Of a stretch of 11,152 nucleotides of DNA, positions 6,181 to 11,152 are shown piece after piece. This DNA is from Pseudomonadota bacterium. GTDB lineage: Bacteria > Pseudomonadota > Alphaproteobacteria > Rhizobiales > Devosiaceae. Each line of letters begins with the position of its first letter. The first letter of the stretch is position 1. The DNA lies in NCBI GenBank assembly GCA_023415605.1, contig JAEZKB010000063.1, forward strand, positions 1-11,152. The letters run 5' to 3'. The position numbers and the translations under genes are program-made. The notes under the pieces were generated by a model. That model saw only the letters and a list, made by a program, of their open reading frames with translations. It ran no database searches and was not told the origin of the DNA.

Positions 6181-6256
6181 AGGGGTATAGCTCAGTTGGT
6201 AGAGCATCGGTCTCCAAAACCGAGGGTCGAGGGTTCAAGTCCTTCTGCCCCTGCCA
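6181..6256 (+). tRNA. tRNA-Trp (anticodon CCA)
   Basis: AGGGGTA (6181-6187) pairs with TGCCCCT (6246-6252), with one T-G wobble. Discriminator G6253 and encoded CCA (6254-6256) follow. The anticodon stem TCGGT/ACCGA encloses CTCCAAA with anticodon CCA at 6214-6216. In many alphaproteobacteria this tRNA lies just upstream of secE; here its own terminator and about 2.1 kb intervene. No copy of its 3' end is visible near secE. Confidence 0.97.
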
Positions 6257-6285
6257 GGCACTTTCCTTAGTCAGTCTGACTTTGC

Positions 6286-6308
6286 GGCCGCCTCCGGGCG
6301 GCCTTTTT
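6286..6308 (+). terminator. Rho-independent terminator after tRNA-Trp
   Basis: GGCCGCC (6286-6292), a TCCG tetraloop (6293-6296), GGCGGCC (6297-6303) and five T form a textbook terminator 30 bases after the tRNA. A short AGTCAG-T-CTGACT inverted repeat (6269-6281) precedes it. Confidence 0.9.
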
Positions 6309-6348
6309 GCGTTCGGTGGCCCGTTGATCCCACCGTCGGCTTCTCTCA

Positions 6349-6666
6349 TCAAAAATCCTGCAGCGTCACCGAACAGCTGACCGAGGCGCGCCAGCCAAAG
6401 GTGGCAGCAGCAAGATCGGGCGGCTCGTCTTGGGGCGCGGCGGTGCCGGTGGTGGTCGGGTCTTTGCTCGGCCAGGCGGTGTTGAGGCTCGGCGGGATCG
6501 TCTCGACGAGGCCAGCCGGTGGAGGCGCCGGGCTGTCGATGAGGAAGCCGCCGGGGAACAGCAGTGAGGTGAGCACCGCCGCGAACGAGGCGGTGACGAT
6601 CGTGGAAGCGAGGAGGACGGCGGCAATGAGCAACGTCCAGCCATCGCGAGTGCGTGGTGTGAGCAT
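6349..6666 (-). CDS. Hypothetical membrane-anchored protein with Pro/Thr-rich tail
   Basis: From ATG 6666 the product is 105 residues. One hydrophobic segment (about 11-36, TLLIAAVLLASTIVTASFAA) would anchor it as a single-pass protein or act as an uncleaved signal. A Pro/Thr-rich linker follows (SPAPPPAG, then TTTGTAAP), and the end has a single cysteine in SVSCSVTLQDF. GGGG lies about seven bases before the ATG. The open frame continues upstream to 6933, but that extension has irregular Arg/Pro/Thr composition and is probably not translated. It is the only ORF in this stretch with a sensible hydrophobic segment. I recognise no family, so it could be a chance ORF. Confidence 0.42.
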   Translation of the reverse strand: MLTPRTRDGWTLLIAAVLLASTIVTASFAAVLTSLLFPGGFLIDSPAPPPAGLVETIPPSLNTAWPSKDPTTTGTAAPQDEPPDLAAATFGWRASVSCSVTLQDF

Positions 6667-6972
6667 GGCGAACCCCAAATCCTGGAAGGGAATCGGGCTC
6701 CTGCCCGTCGAACTACGGGTTGATGCTGGGCGTCGCATGGTTACCGGGTGCTTGTTCTGGCGAGTGCAGAACGCGGAAGTATTTGCGTAGCATTGTCGCA
6801 ATCGCCAACCCGTTGCTGGACAGGCAGTAGCGGGGTTCGGTGCTGTTGGCTGCTGGTGGATAAGCTGTGCGCGGCACTCCGTCGTGTCAGCGCAGCGACC
6901 GTCGCGATAGGCGGCCGGGGATCGTTTCCGCAACGCCGGAGTTGCTCACGCTCACATCGGTGGAGCGAGAAG
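6667..6972. other. 306-bp divergent intergenic region, no recognised gene
   Basis: The region lies between the minus-strand hypothetical gene and the DUF2188 gene, so both promoters should be here. I could not find a convincing -35/-10 pair on either strand. The only structure seen is a short ATTG-TCG-CAAT inverted repeat (about 6793-6803). Confidence 0.5.
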
Positions 6973-7248
6973 ATGGCGAAAGTGGTCTACGAAGTGGTCG
7001 AACATGACGGGGGCTGGGCCTACAAGGTGAAGGACGTGTTCTCTGAACGCTTCGACAGCCATGAGGAGGCACACGCGGCGGCCGAGGACGCTGCGGCCCG
7101 CCACGAACTCGGCGGGGAGACTGAAGTGATCAGCTACCAGGACCGCCAAGGCGACGTTCATGTCGAGGTGGCCGCTGGCGGAGACCGCCCGGAGACCGAG
7201 GTGGACGACAAAGCCGAAAGTGCCGCCGCGGAAACGCATCGCGACTGA
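6973..7248 (+). CDS. DUF2188 domain protein
   Basis: A 91-residue protein. Residues 1-67 match the DUF2188 pattern: a strand (YEVVEH), the DGGWAYKV core, a charged turn, a helix with paired alanines (EEAHAAAEDAAARH), then a strand pair with the DRQGDVHVEV end. The remaining 24 residues are an acidic, probably disordered tail. DUF2188 proteins are small soluble proteins of unknown role. GGAG ends about eight bases before ATG 6973, and a longer upstream frame lacks family similarity. The membrane-protein gene starts 74 bases downstream on the same strand, so the two may form an operon. Confidence 0.75.
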   Translation: MAKVVYEVVEHDGGWAYKVKDVFSERFDSHEEAHAAAEDAAARHELGGETEVISYQDRQGDVHVEVAAGGDRPETEVDDKAESAAAETHRD

Positions 7249-7322
7249 AACCAACGCGTACCTGCTTCAGCCTCCGTTCATCTGGCAGTCCCTAGAGACG
7301 CCCGCGAACACTGGGGGCAATC

Positions 7323-8231
7323 ATGAAAATCACGCTCGATCTCACCGATCTGGTGACCAAGGGGCAATTGACGCCGGCGGAGGCCGACCGGCTCGAGGGC
7401 CTTGCCATCAAGGAGACCGGCGCCCTCGGGGTGAACATCCTGATGGCGTTCGGCGCGCTCGCCGTGTCGTTGGGGATCGGCATCCTGGTGCCAAGCGTCT
7501 TTACGGCGATCGCGCTGGGTGCGGTCTTCTTCATGGTCGGCTTCGGACTGACGCTGGCACGTGAGGAACGCTGGGCGGTGTTCGCGCAAATCTGCATGGT
7601 GATCGGCGCGCTGGCTTTTACCGGCGGGCTTTCTGCCTGGGCGGGTGGCAATTTCTGGGTCAACCTGACGCTGACACTGCTGACCGGCGGAGCCGCCGTG
7701 CTGGCTCGGTCAGGACTCTTGATGGCGATCACGGTGCTGTCGCTGACCGCCACGGTGGTGACGGCCAACACCGGGTGGAACGCGCTCGGCGGCGCTACTG
7801 TCTTGACCATCGTGGTGTTGGCGGTGGTGGCGATCGGCATGTACCTGCTGTCGCTGCGGCTCAAGTCCTATGAAAATTTGCTGATCATCGGCGCGCGCAC
7901 GGCGGCCTTCGCCATCAATCTGGTCTTCCTCTTTGGCTCGCTGTTCGGCGACGACCTCATTGGCGTCGACAAGGACGCGTTCACCGTGGTCTGGGCCGTG
8001 CTGCTGGTCGGCGTGGGCATCTGGGGCATGTGGCGCGGCCGGCGCTGGGTGGTGAATACGGCCGCCGTGTTCGGTGCCATTCACTTCATGGTGCAGTGGT
8101 TCGTTTTCCTTGGTGCCTCGCCCGGCTCGATTCTCGGCGGCGGCGTCGTGATGATCATGCTCGGGTTTGCGCTCAAATGGCTGATCGACAAGGGGGCGGG
8201 CAAGCCGGCCTCGCCGAGCCCGGCGGTCTGA
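7323..8231 (+). CDS. Polytopic membrane protein, DUF2157-like
   Basis: A 302-residue protein. The short soluble N-terminus (LTDLVTKGQLTPAEADRLEG, residues 7-26) resembles the helical start of DUF2157-type membrane proteins, which is followed by a chain of hydrophobic helices. About eight to nine such helices run from residue 36 to 290, separated by very short loops, with basic KSYEN and WRGRRW stretches probably cytoplasmic. The end is a short Lys/Pro tail. No transporter signature or catalytic motif is visible. GGGGGCAAT precedes the ATG. The family assignment is by topology and N-terminal pattern only, so function is unknown. Confidence 0.72.
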   Translation: MKITLDLTDLVTKGQLTPAEADRLEGLAIKETGALGVNILMAFGALAVSLGIGILVPSVFTAIALGAVFFMVGFGLTLAREERWAVFAQICMVIGALAFTGGLSAWAGGNFWVNLTLTLLTGGAAVLARSGLLMAITVLSLTATVVTANTGWNALGGATVLTIVVLAVVAIGMYLLSLRLKSYENLLIIGARTAAFAINLVFLFGSLFGDDLIGVDKDAFTVVWAVLLVGVGIWGMWRGRRWVVNTAAVFGAIHFMVQWFVFLGASPGSILGGGVVMIMLGFALKWLIDKGAGKPASPSPAV

Positions 8232-8286
8232 AGGAAGTAGGGCTGGGCTGTCGCGTCGCCGCGATGGTACCCGGCACGATAAGGGG

Positions 8287-8315
8287 TTGCATCTGGGGGC
8301 GCGAAACATTAGATA
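8287..8315 (+). promoter_or_regulatory. secEp: Sigma70-type promoter of secE-nusG-rplKA
   Basis: TTGCAT (8287-8292), a 17-base spacer and TAGATA (8310-8315) place the start near 8322, giving a leader of about 67 bases before secE. The leader contains a TGGGC/GCCCA hairpin (8358-8373) just before the AAAGGAAAG ribosome-binding site. Confidence 0.75.
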
Positions 8316-8388
8316 CGCCCTCTCAGCCGCCGAGGAGACTCGCGCGGTTTTTGCTCATGGGCCTCAAAGCCCAAAGGAAAGTGTGCTG

Positions 8389-8583
8389 ATGGCTGGCGTT
8401 AACCCCCTGAAGTTTCTGCAAGAGGTGCGCCAGGAAGTCAGCAAGGTCACGTGGCCGTCGCGCAACGAAACTATGATCTCGACCGTCATGGTGCTGGTGT
8501 TCGTGGCTCTGGCGAGCGTCTTTTTTCTCGCCGCCGACCAGATCATTTCCTGGCTTGTTCAGCTGATGCTGTCGATCCGCTGA
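8389..8583 (+). CDS. secE: Preprotein translocase subunit SecE
   Basis: A 64-residue protein of the short, single-helix SecE type found outside enterobacteria. The cytoplasmic amphipathic helix carries the conserved FLQEVRQEVSKVTWPSRNET segment (residues 9-28), the hallmark of SecE. One transmembrane helix follows (about 30-59). SecE clamps and stabilises SecY in the SecYEG channel of the inner membrane. ATG 8389 is used because family similarity begins there. It is first in the operon, with nusG starting 38 bases after its stop. Confidence 0.96.
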   Translation: MAGVNPLKFLQEVRQEVSKVTWPSRNETMISTVMVLVFVALASVFFLAADQIISWLVQLMLSIR

Positions 8584-8621
8584 GGCGGGTTTAGAACGGA
8601 ATTTTGGAGAGACGACGCGGC

Positions 8622-9152
8622 ATGGCCAAGCGCTGGTACATCGTTCAGGCGTATTCGAACTTCGAGCGCAAGGTAGCGGAAGACATCCGCCAGAAGGTTG
8701 CGCAGAAGAAGCTCGAGGACCTGTTCGAAGACGTCATCGTCCCGACCGAGAAGGTCGTCGAGATGCGCCGCGGCCGCAAGGTCGATGCCGAGCGCAAGTT
8801 TTTCCCCGGCTATGTGCTGGTGAAGATGGAACTGACCGACCAGGCGTTCCACCTCATCAAGAACACGCCGAAAGTGACCGGTTTCCTCGGTTCGGGCGAC
8901 AAGCCCATGCCGATCTCGGAAAAGGAAGCCATGGCCATCCTGCAGCAGGTGCAGGAAGGCGTCGACCACCCCAAGCCGTCGGTCTCGTTCGAGGTCGGCG
9001 AGCAGGTGCGCGTCGCGGACGGTCCCTTCGCCAGCTTCAATGGAGTGGTCGAAGAGGTCGACGAGGAACGCAGTCGCCTCAAGGTGGAAGTTTCGATTTT
9101 CGGGCGCCCCACTCCGGTGGAGCTCGAATACGGTCAGGTCGAAAAGGTCTGA
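8622..9152 (+). CDS. nusG: Transcription termination/antitermination factor NusG
   Basis: A 176-residue protein (E. coli NusG has 181). The NGN domain begins KRWYIVQAYSNFERKVAEDI, with FFPGYVLVKM and IKNTPKVTGFLG blocks, and contacts the RNA polymerase clamp. The C-terminal KOW domain (about 122-176) has FEVGEQVRVADGPFASFNGV and the LEYGQVEKV end, the part that binds Rho or ribosomal protein S10. Start ATG 8622 is preferred over TTG 8604: the family begins at MAKRWY, and GGAGAG lies about ten bases upstream. The secE-nusG pairing is nearly universal. Confidence 0.97.
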   Translation: MAKRWYIVQAYSNFERKVAEDIRQKVAQKKLEDLFEDVIVPTEKVVEMRRGRKVDAERKFFPGYVLVKMELTDQAFHLIKNTPKVTGFLGSGDKPMPISEKEAMAILQQVQEGVDHPKPSVSFEVGEQVRVADGPFASFNGVVEEVDEERSRLKVEVSIFGRPTPVELEYGQVEKV

Positions 9153-9276
9153 CCACCCGGCGGGTAACCGCCGAAACTGTGGGAGGGATGGCTGCGCGCC
9201 ACGCGGTCTGCAACCCGAACCACAGCGTCAAGAACGCCTGGGTGACACCGGGCAAGCGTTTTGAAAGGACGTTACG
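9153..9276 (+). promoter_or_regulatory. Structured leader before rplK (candidate L1 autoregulatory site)
   Basis: This 124-base gap is long for an operon of this type and folds readily. CGGCGG-GTAA-CCGCCG (9158-9173) is a 6-bp hairpin with a GNRA-type loop just after the nusG stop. CTGTGG (9177-9182) and CCACAG (9220-9225) close a larger structured element. GAAAGGA then precedes rplK. In E. coli L1 represses its operon by binding the rplK leader, so a similar role is plausible, but I could not match the L1 site base by base. Confidence 0.4.
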
Positions 9277-9705
9277 ATGGCAAAAAAGATTACCGGTTAC
9301 CTGAAGCTTCAGGTCCCGGCCGGTTCGGCGACCCCGTCGCCCCCGATCGGCCCCGCGCTCGGTCAGCGCGGCCTGAACATCATGGAATTCTGCAAGGCCT
9401 TCAACGCGAAGACCGCCGACCAGGAAAAGGGTGCCCCGACTCCGGTCGTGATCACCATCTATGCCGACAAGAGCTTCACCTTCGAGACCAAGCTCCCGCC
9501 GGTCACTTACTTCCTCAAGAAGTCGATGAGCCTCAAGTCGGGTTCCAAGCTTCCGGGCAAGGAATCGGCCGGCACCATCAGCCAGAAGCAGATCCGCGAG
9601 ATCGCTGAAAAGAAGATGGCCGACCTCAACGCCTACGACGTCGAGCAGGCGATGACCATGATCGCCGGTTCTGCCCGTTCGATGGGCTTGCAGGTGGAGG
9701 GCTAA
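9277..9705 (+). CDS. rplK: 50S ribosomal protein L11
   Basis: A 142-residue protein of exactly standard length. The N-terminal domain has the proline-rich [20 protein letters not shown] block (residues 21-40), the thiostrepton/EF-G/RelA-contacting region. The C-terminal domain, which binds the 1070 region of 23S rRNA, carries [15 protein letters not shown] and the closing [24 protein letters not shown] lies about eight bases before the ATG. rplA follows after only three bases. Confidence 0.98.
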   Translation: MAKKITGYLKLQVPAGSATPSPPIGPALGQRGLNIMEFCKAFNAKTADQEKGAPTPVVITIYADKSFTFETKLPPVTYFLKKSMSLKSGSKLPGKESAGTISQKQIREIAEKKMADLNAYDVEQAMTMIAGSARSMGLQVEG

Positions 9706-9708
9706 GAG

Positions 9709-10404
9709 ATGGCAAAGCTCGGTAAGCGCACCACCGCAATCCGCGAAGGCATCGACCGCAAGAAGCTCTATGCGATCGACGAAGCCATCAAGCTCGTCAA
9801 GGAACGCGCCAAGGCCAAGTTCGACGAGACCGTCGAAGTCGCCTTCAACCTGGGCGTCGACCCGCGTCACGCCGACCAGATGGTCCGCGGCGTGGTCAAC
9901 CTGCCCAACGGCACCGGCAAGACCGTTCGCGTCGCCGTGTTCGCCAAGGATGCCAAGGCTGACGAAGCCCGCAAGGCCGGGGCCGATGTCGTCGGCGCCG
10001 AAGACCTCGTTGAGCAGGTCACGGCTGGCAACATCAACTTCGACCGCGTGATCGCCACCCCGGACATGATGCCGCTCGTCGGCCGTCTGGGTAAGATCCT
10101 CGGGCCGCGCAACCTGATGCCGAACCCGAAGGTGGGTACGGTGACCCCGGACGTCGCTGGCGCGGTCAAGGCCGCCAAGGGCGGCGCCGTGGAATACCGC
10201 GTCGAAAAGGCCGGTATCGTCCACGCCGGTGTTGGCAAGGCCTCGTTCTCCGAGGAAGCGCTGCTGCAGAACATCAAGGCGATCGCCGATGCGGTGCAGA
10301 AGTCCAAGCCGGCCGGTGCCAAGGGCACCTACATGAAGCGCGTCTCTATCAGCTCGACCATGGGCCCGGGCGTGCATGTCGATCCCTCCTCGGTCAACGC
10401 GTAA
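9709..10404 (+). CDS. rplA: 50S ribosomal protein L1
   Basis: A 231-residue protein of standard length. It shows [20 protein letters not shown] near the N-terminus, the central domain II, and the conserved [16 protein letters not shown] block (about residues 131-146), followed by the [21 protein letters not shown]-contact region. L1 forms the mobile stalk at the E site and in many bacteria represses its own operon. The three-base gap after rplK implies translational coupling. A strong hairpin follows 18 bases after the stop. Confidence 0.98.
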   Translation: MAKLGKRTTAIREGIDRKKLYAIDEAIKLVKERAKAKFDETVEVAFNLGVDPRHADQMVRGVVNLPNGTGKTVRVAVFAKDAKADEARKAGADVVGAEDLVEQVTAGNINFDRVIATPDMMPLVGRLGKILGPRNLMPNPKVGTVTPDVAGAVKAAKGGAVEYRVEKAGIVHAGVGKASFSEEALLQNIKAIADAVQKSKPAGAKGTYMKRVSISSTMGPGVHVDPSSVNA

Positions 10405-10421
10405 GCGTTCCGAAGAAGAAT

Positions 10422-10448
10422 TCGGGGCGGTTCGCCGCCCCGATATCT
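10422..10448 (+). terminator. GC-rich hairpin after rplA: terminator or attenuator
   Basis: TCGGGGCGG (10422-10430), a TTCG tetraloop (10431-10434) and CCGCCCCGA (10435-10443) form a perfect 9-bp stem followed by only TATCT. Without a T tract it may allow read-through into rplJ. The 5' arm overlaps a weaker hairpin, CCGAA (10410-10414) with TTCGG (10421-10425). ATCTGA/TCAGAT (10445-10464) forms a further small stem. Confidence 0.6.
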
Positions 10449-10464
10449 GATCGCAAGGTCAGAT

Positions 10465-10707
10465 GAAGTCCTGTCCGAGACTGCCGGTGAGCGCGAGCTC
10501 TTAAATATGCCAGCAATAGACGGGGTGAAAACCGGAATTCCGCTTTCGGGCGGCGCTTCGGTTCGAACCAGGCCAGTTGCCGCCACGGGGCATTTCGCCC
10601 TCCCGCGGTCAGCTCGGTTGACAGGCGTTAACCCGCTGACTTCCGCAAGGAGGGCAGCAATTGGCAAAGCCCGGCAGAACTTCGCCGGGCCAATGTGGAG
10701 ACTAGCA
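10465..10707 (+). promoter_or_regulatory. rplJ leader, probable ribosomal L10 leader element
   Basis: This long gap before rplJ is where many bacteria keep the L10(L7/L12) autoregulatory leader. The end is strongly structured. GTCAGC-TC-GGTT (10608-10619) pairs with AACC-C-GCTGAC (10630-10640), giving ten pairs with a small asymmetric internal loop, as in kink-turn-like L10 sites. Next, ATTG (10660-10663) and GCCCGGC (10669-10675) pair with GCCGGGC (10684-10690) and CAAT (10691-10694), with a GCAAA bulge, right before the GTGGAG ribosome-binding site. An AT-rich TTAAAT (10501-10506) and a TTGACA (10618-10623) look promoter-like, but neither has a good partner hexamer at 17 bases. Confidence 0.55.
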
Positions 10708-11152
10708 ATGGAAAGAGCGGAAAAGCGTGAGCTCGTCACGTCGCTCCAGTCGGCGTTTGCGTCGGCCGGGTCGATCGTTGTCGCGCGCAACGCTGGCCTC
10801 ACCGTTGCCGACCTGGAATCGCTGCGCAAGCAGATGAAGCAGGCCGGTGGTTCGGTGAAGGTCGCCAAGAACCGCCTTGCCAAGCTCGCTCTGAAGGACA
10901 CGGACAACGCGGACATCTCGGCCTTGTTTACCGGGCCGACCGTCGTCGCCTTCGCCACGGATCCCATGATCGCGCCGAAAGTCGCGGCCGCTTTCGCCGA
11001 CAAGAACCAGAAGTTCGAGGTTCTTGGTGGCGCAATGGGGAAGACCGGGCTCGACGCCGCAAACGTCAAGGCGCTGGCAACCATGCCTTCGCTCGACCAG
11101 CTTCGCGCAACTCTCGCCGGCATGCTCAAGCAGCCCGCGACGCGCATCGCCT
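10708..11152 (+). CDS. rplJ: 50S ribosomal protein L10, cut by the window end
   Basis: The first 148 residues are visible; the family has about 165-175, so perhaps 25 are missing. The product starts MERAEKRELVTSLQSAFASA. It shows the conserved GLTVADLESLRKQMKQAGGS and VKVAKNRLAKLAL segments (the rRNA-binding part) and the LFTGPTVVAFATDP block. The C-terminal helix that carries the L7/L12 dimers lies past the window edge. GTGGAG lies eight bases before ATG 10708. rplL and rpoBC are expected next. Confidence 0.97.
   Translation, partial: MERAEKRELVTSLQSAFASAGSIVVARNAGLTVADLESLRKQMKQAGGSVKVAKNRLAKLALKDTDNADISALFTGPTVVAFATDPMIAPKVAAAFADKNQKFEVLGGAMGKTGLDAANVKALATMPSLDQLRATLAGMLKQPATRIA

Noticed and set aside
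5951..6352. ORFs across tRNA-Trp, such as plus-strand RGIAQLVEHRSPKPRVEGSS and the minus-strand equivalent
   Set aside because: They are translations of the tRNA itself; a structured tRNA with intact arms and CCA explains the sequence.
6181..8388. Integrative element at tRNA-Trp
   Set aside because: There is no integrase, and no repeat of the tRNA 3' end was found near secE, so there is no evidence for site-specific integration.
9079..10377. 432-residue minus-strand ORF under rplK and rplA
   Set aside because: Long antisense frames are common in GC-rich ribosomal protein genes; codon and protein evidence favour the plus strand entirely.
10618..10646. TTGACA as a dedicated rplJ promoter
   Set aside because: The hexamer 17 bases downstream is TTCCGC, far from a -10, and the TTGACA lies inside a likely leader hairpin.
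10329..11147. 272-residue minus-strand ORF across the rplJ leader and rplJ
   Set aside because: It covers the antisense of rplJ, whose plus-strand product is unmistakable, and it has no family-like sequence.
1..11152. CRISPR array, insertion sequence, toxin-antitoxin or new defence cluster
   Set aside because: I found no regularly spaced repeats, transposase, nuclease/ATPase clusters or paired small toxin-antitoxin genes.

Overview
The window looks like chromosome from a high-GC alphaproteobacterium, most likely of the order Hyphomicrobiales and possibly Devosia-like. This is an inference from codon use, the style of the ribosomal and RlmB proteins, a DUF1127 gene and CCA-encoding tRNAs; no database search was possible. 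Most of it is well-known housekeeping sequence with accessory genes set between.

Layout. (1) 1-307: two gene relics facing away from each other, a C-terminal piece of a CobB-type cobyrinate a,c-diamide synthase (minus) abutting the C-terminal part of a DUF1345 membrane protein (plus). Both lack their 5' parts, as if one deletion took out the divergent promoter region. (2) 309-782: a UPF0178 (YaiI/YqxD) PIN-like protein starting at TTG. (3) 900-1988: a lipoprotein with a long Ala/Lys/Glu/Asp pentad region like TolA domain II and a C-terminal domain with two cysteines, followed by a strong terminator. (4) 2038-2790 minus: rlmB. (5) 2945-3121: tRNA-Tyr(GTA) and tRNA-Gly(TCC) behind a clear promoter. 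(6) 3170-5975: accessory block with a membrane diguanylate cyclase, a LysR regulator divergent from a DUF1127 gene across a perfect inverted repeat, and a small secreted cysteine protein. (7) 6181-6256: tRNA-Trp(CCA) with its own promoter and terminator. (8) 6349-8231: a small membrane-anchored hypothetical protein, a DUF2188 protein and a polytopic DUF2157-like protein. (9) 8287-11152: promoter-secE-nusG-rplK-rplA, a structured leader, then rplJ, cut by the window end.

How it works together. secE, nusG, rplK, rplA and rplJ are the start of the conserved secretion/transcription/translation cluster that normally leads into rplL-rpoBC. In many related genomes the order is rlmB, tRNA-Tyr, tRNA-Gly, tuf, tRNA-Trp, secE. 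Here tuf is absent between tRNA-Gly and tRNA-Trp, and about 3.1 kb and 2.1 kb of unrelated genes separate the tRNAs and secE. The conserved backbone therefore seems to have been opened at two points, each fragment keeping its own sigma70-type promoter: TTGACA-N17-CATAAA, TTGCAT-N17-TAGATC and TTGCAT-N17-TAGATA.

I saw no CRISPR array, insertion sequence, phage gene or clear new defence system. The observations most worth checking are the relic junction, the lipoprotein, the LysR/DUF1127 switch, the missing tuf, and the structured leaders of rplK and rplJ.
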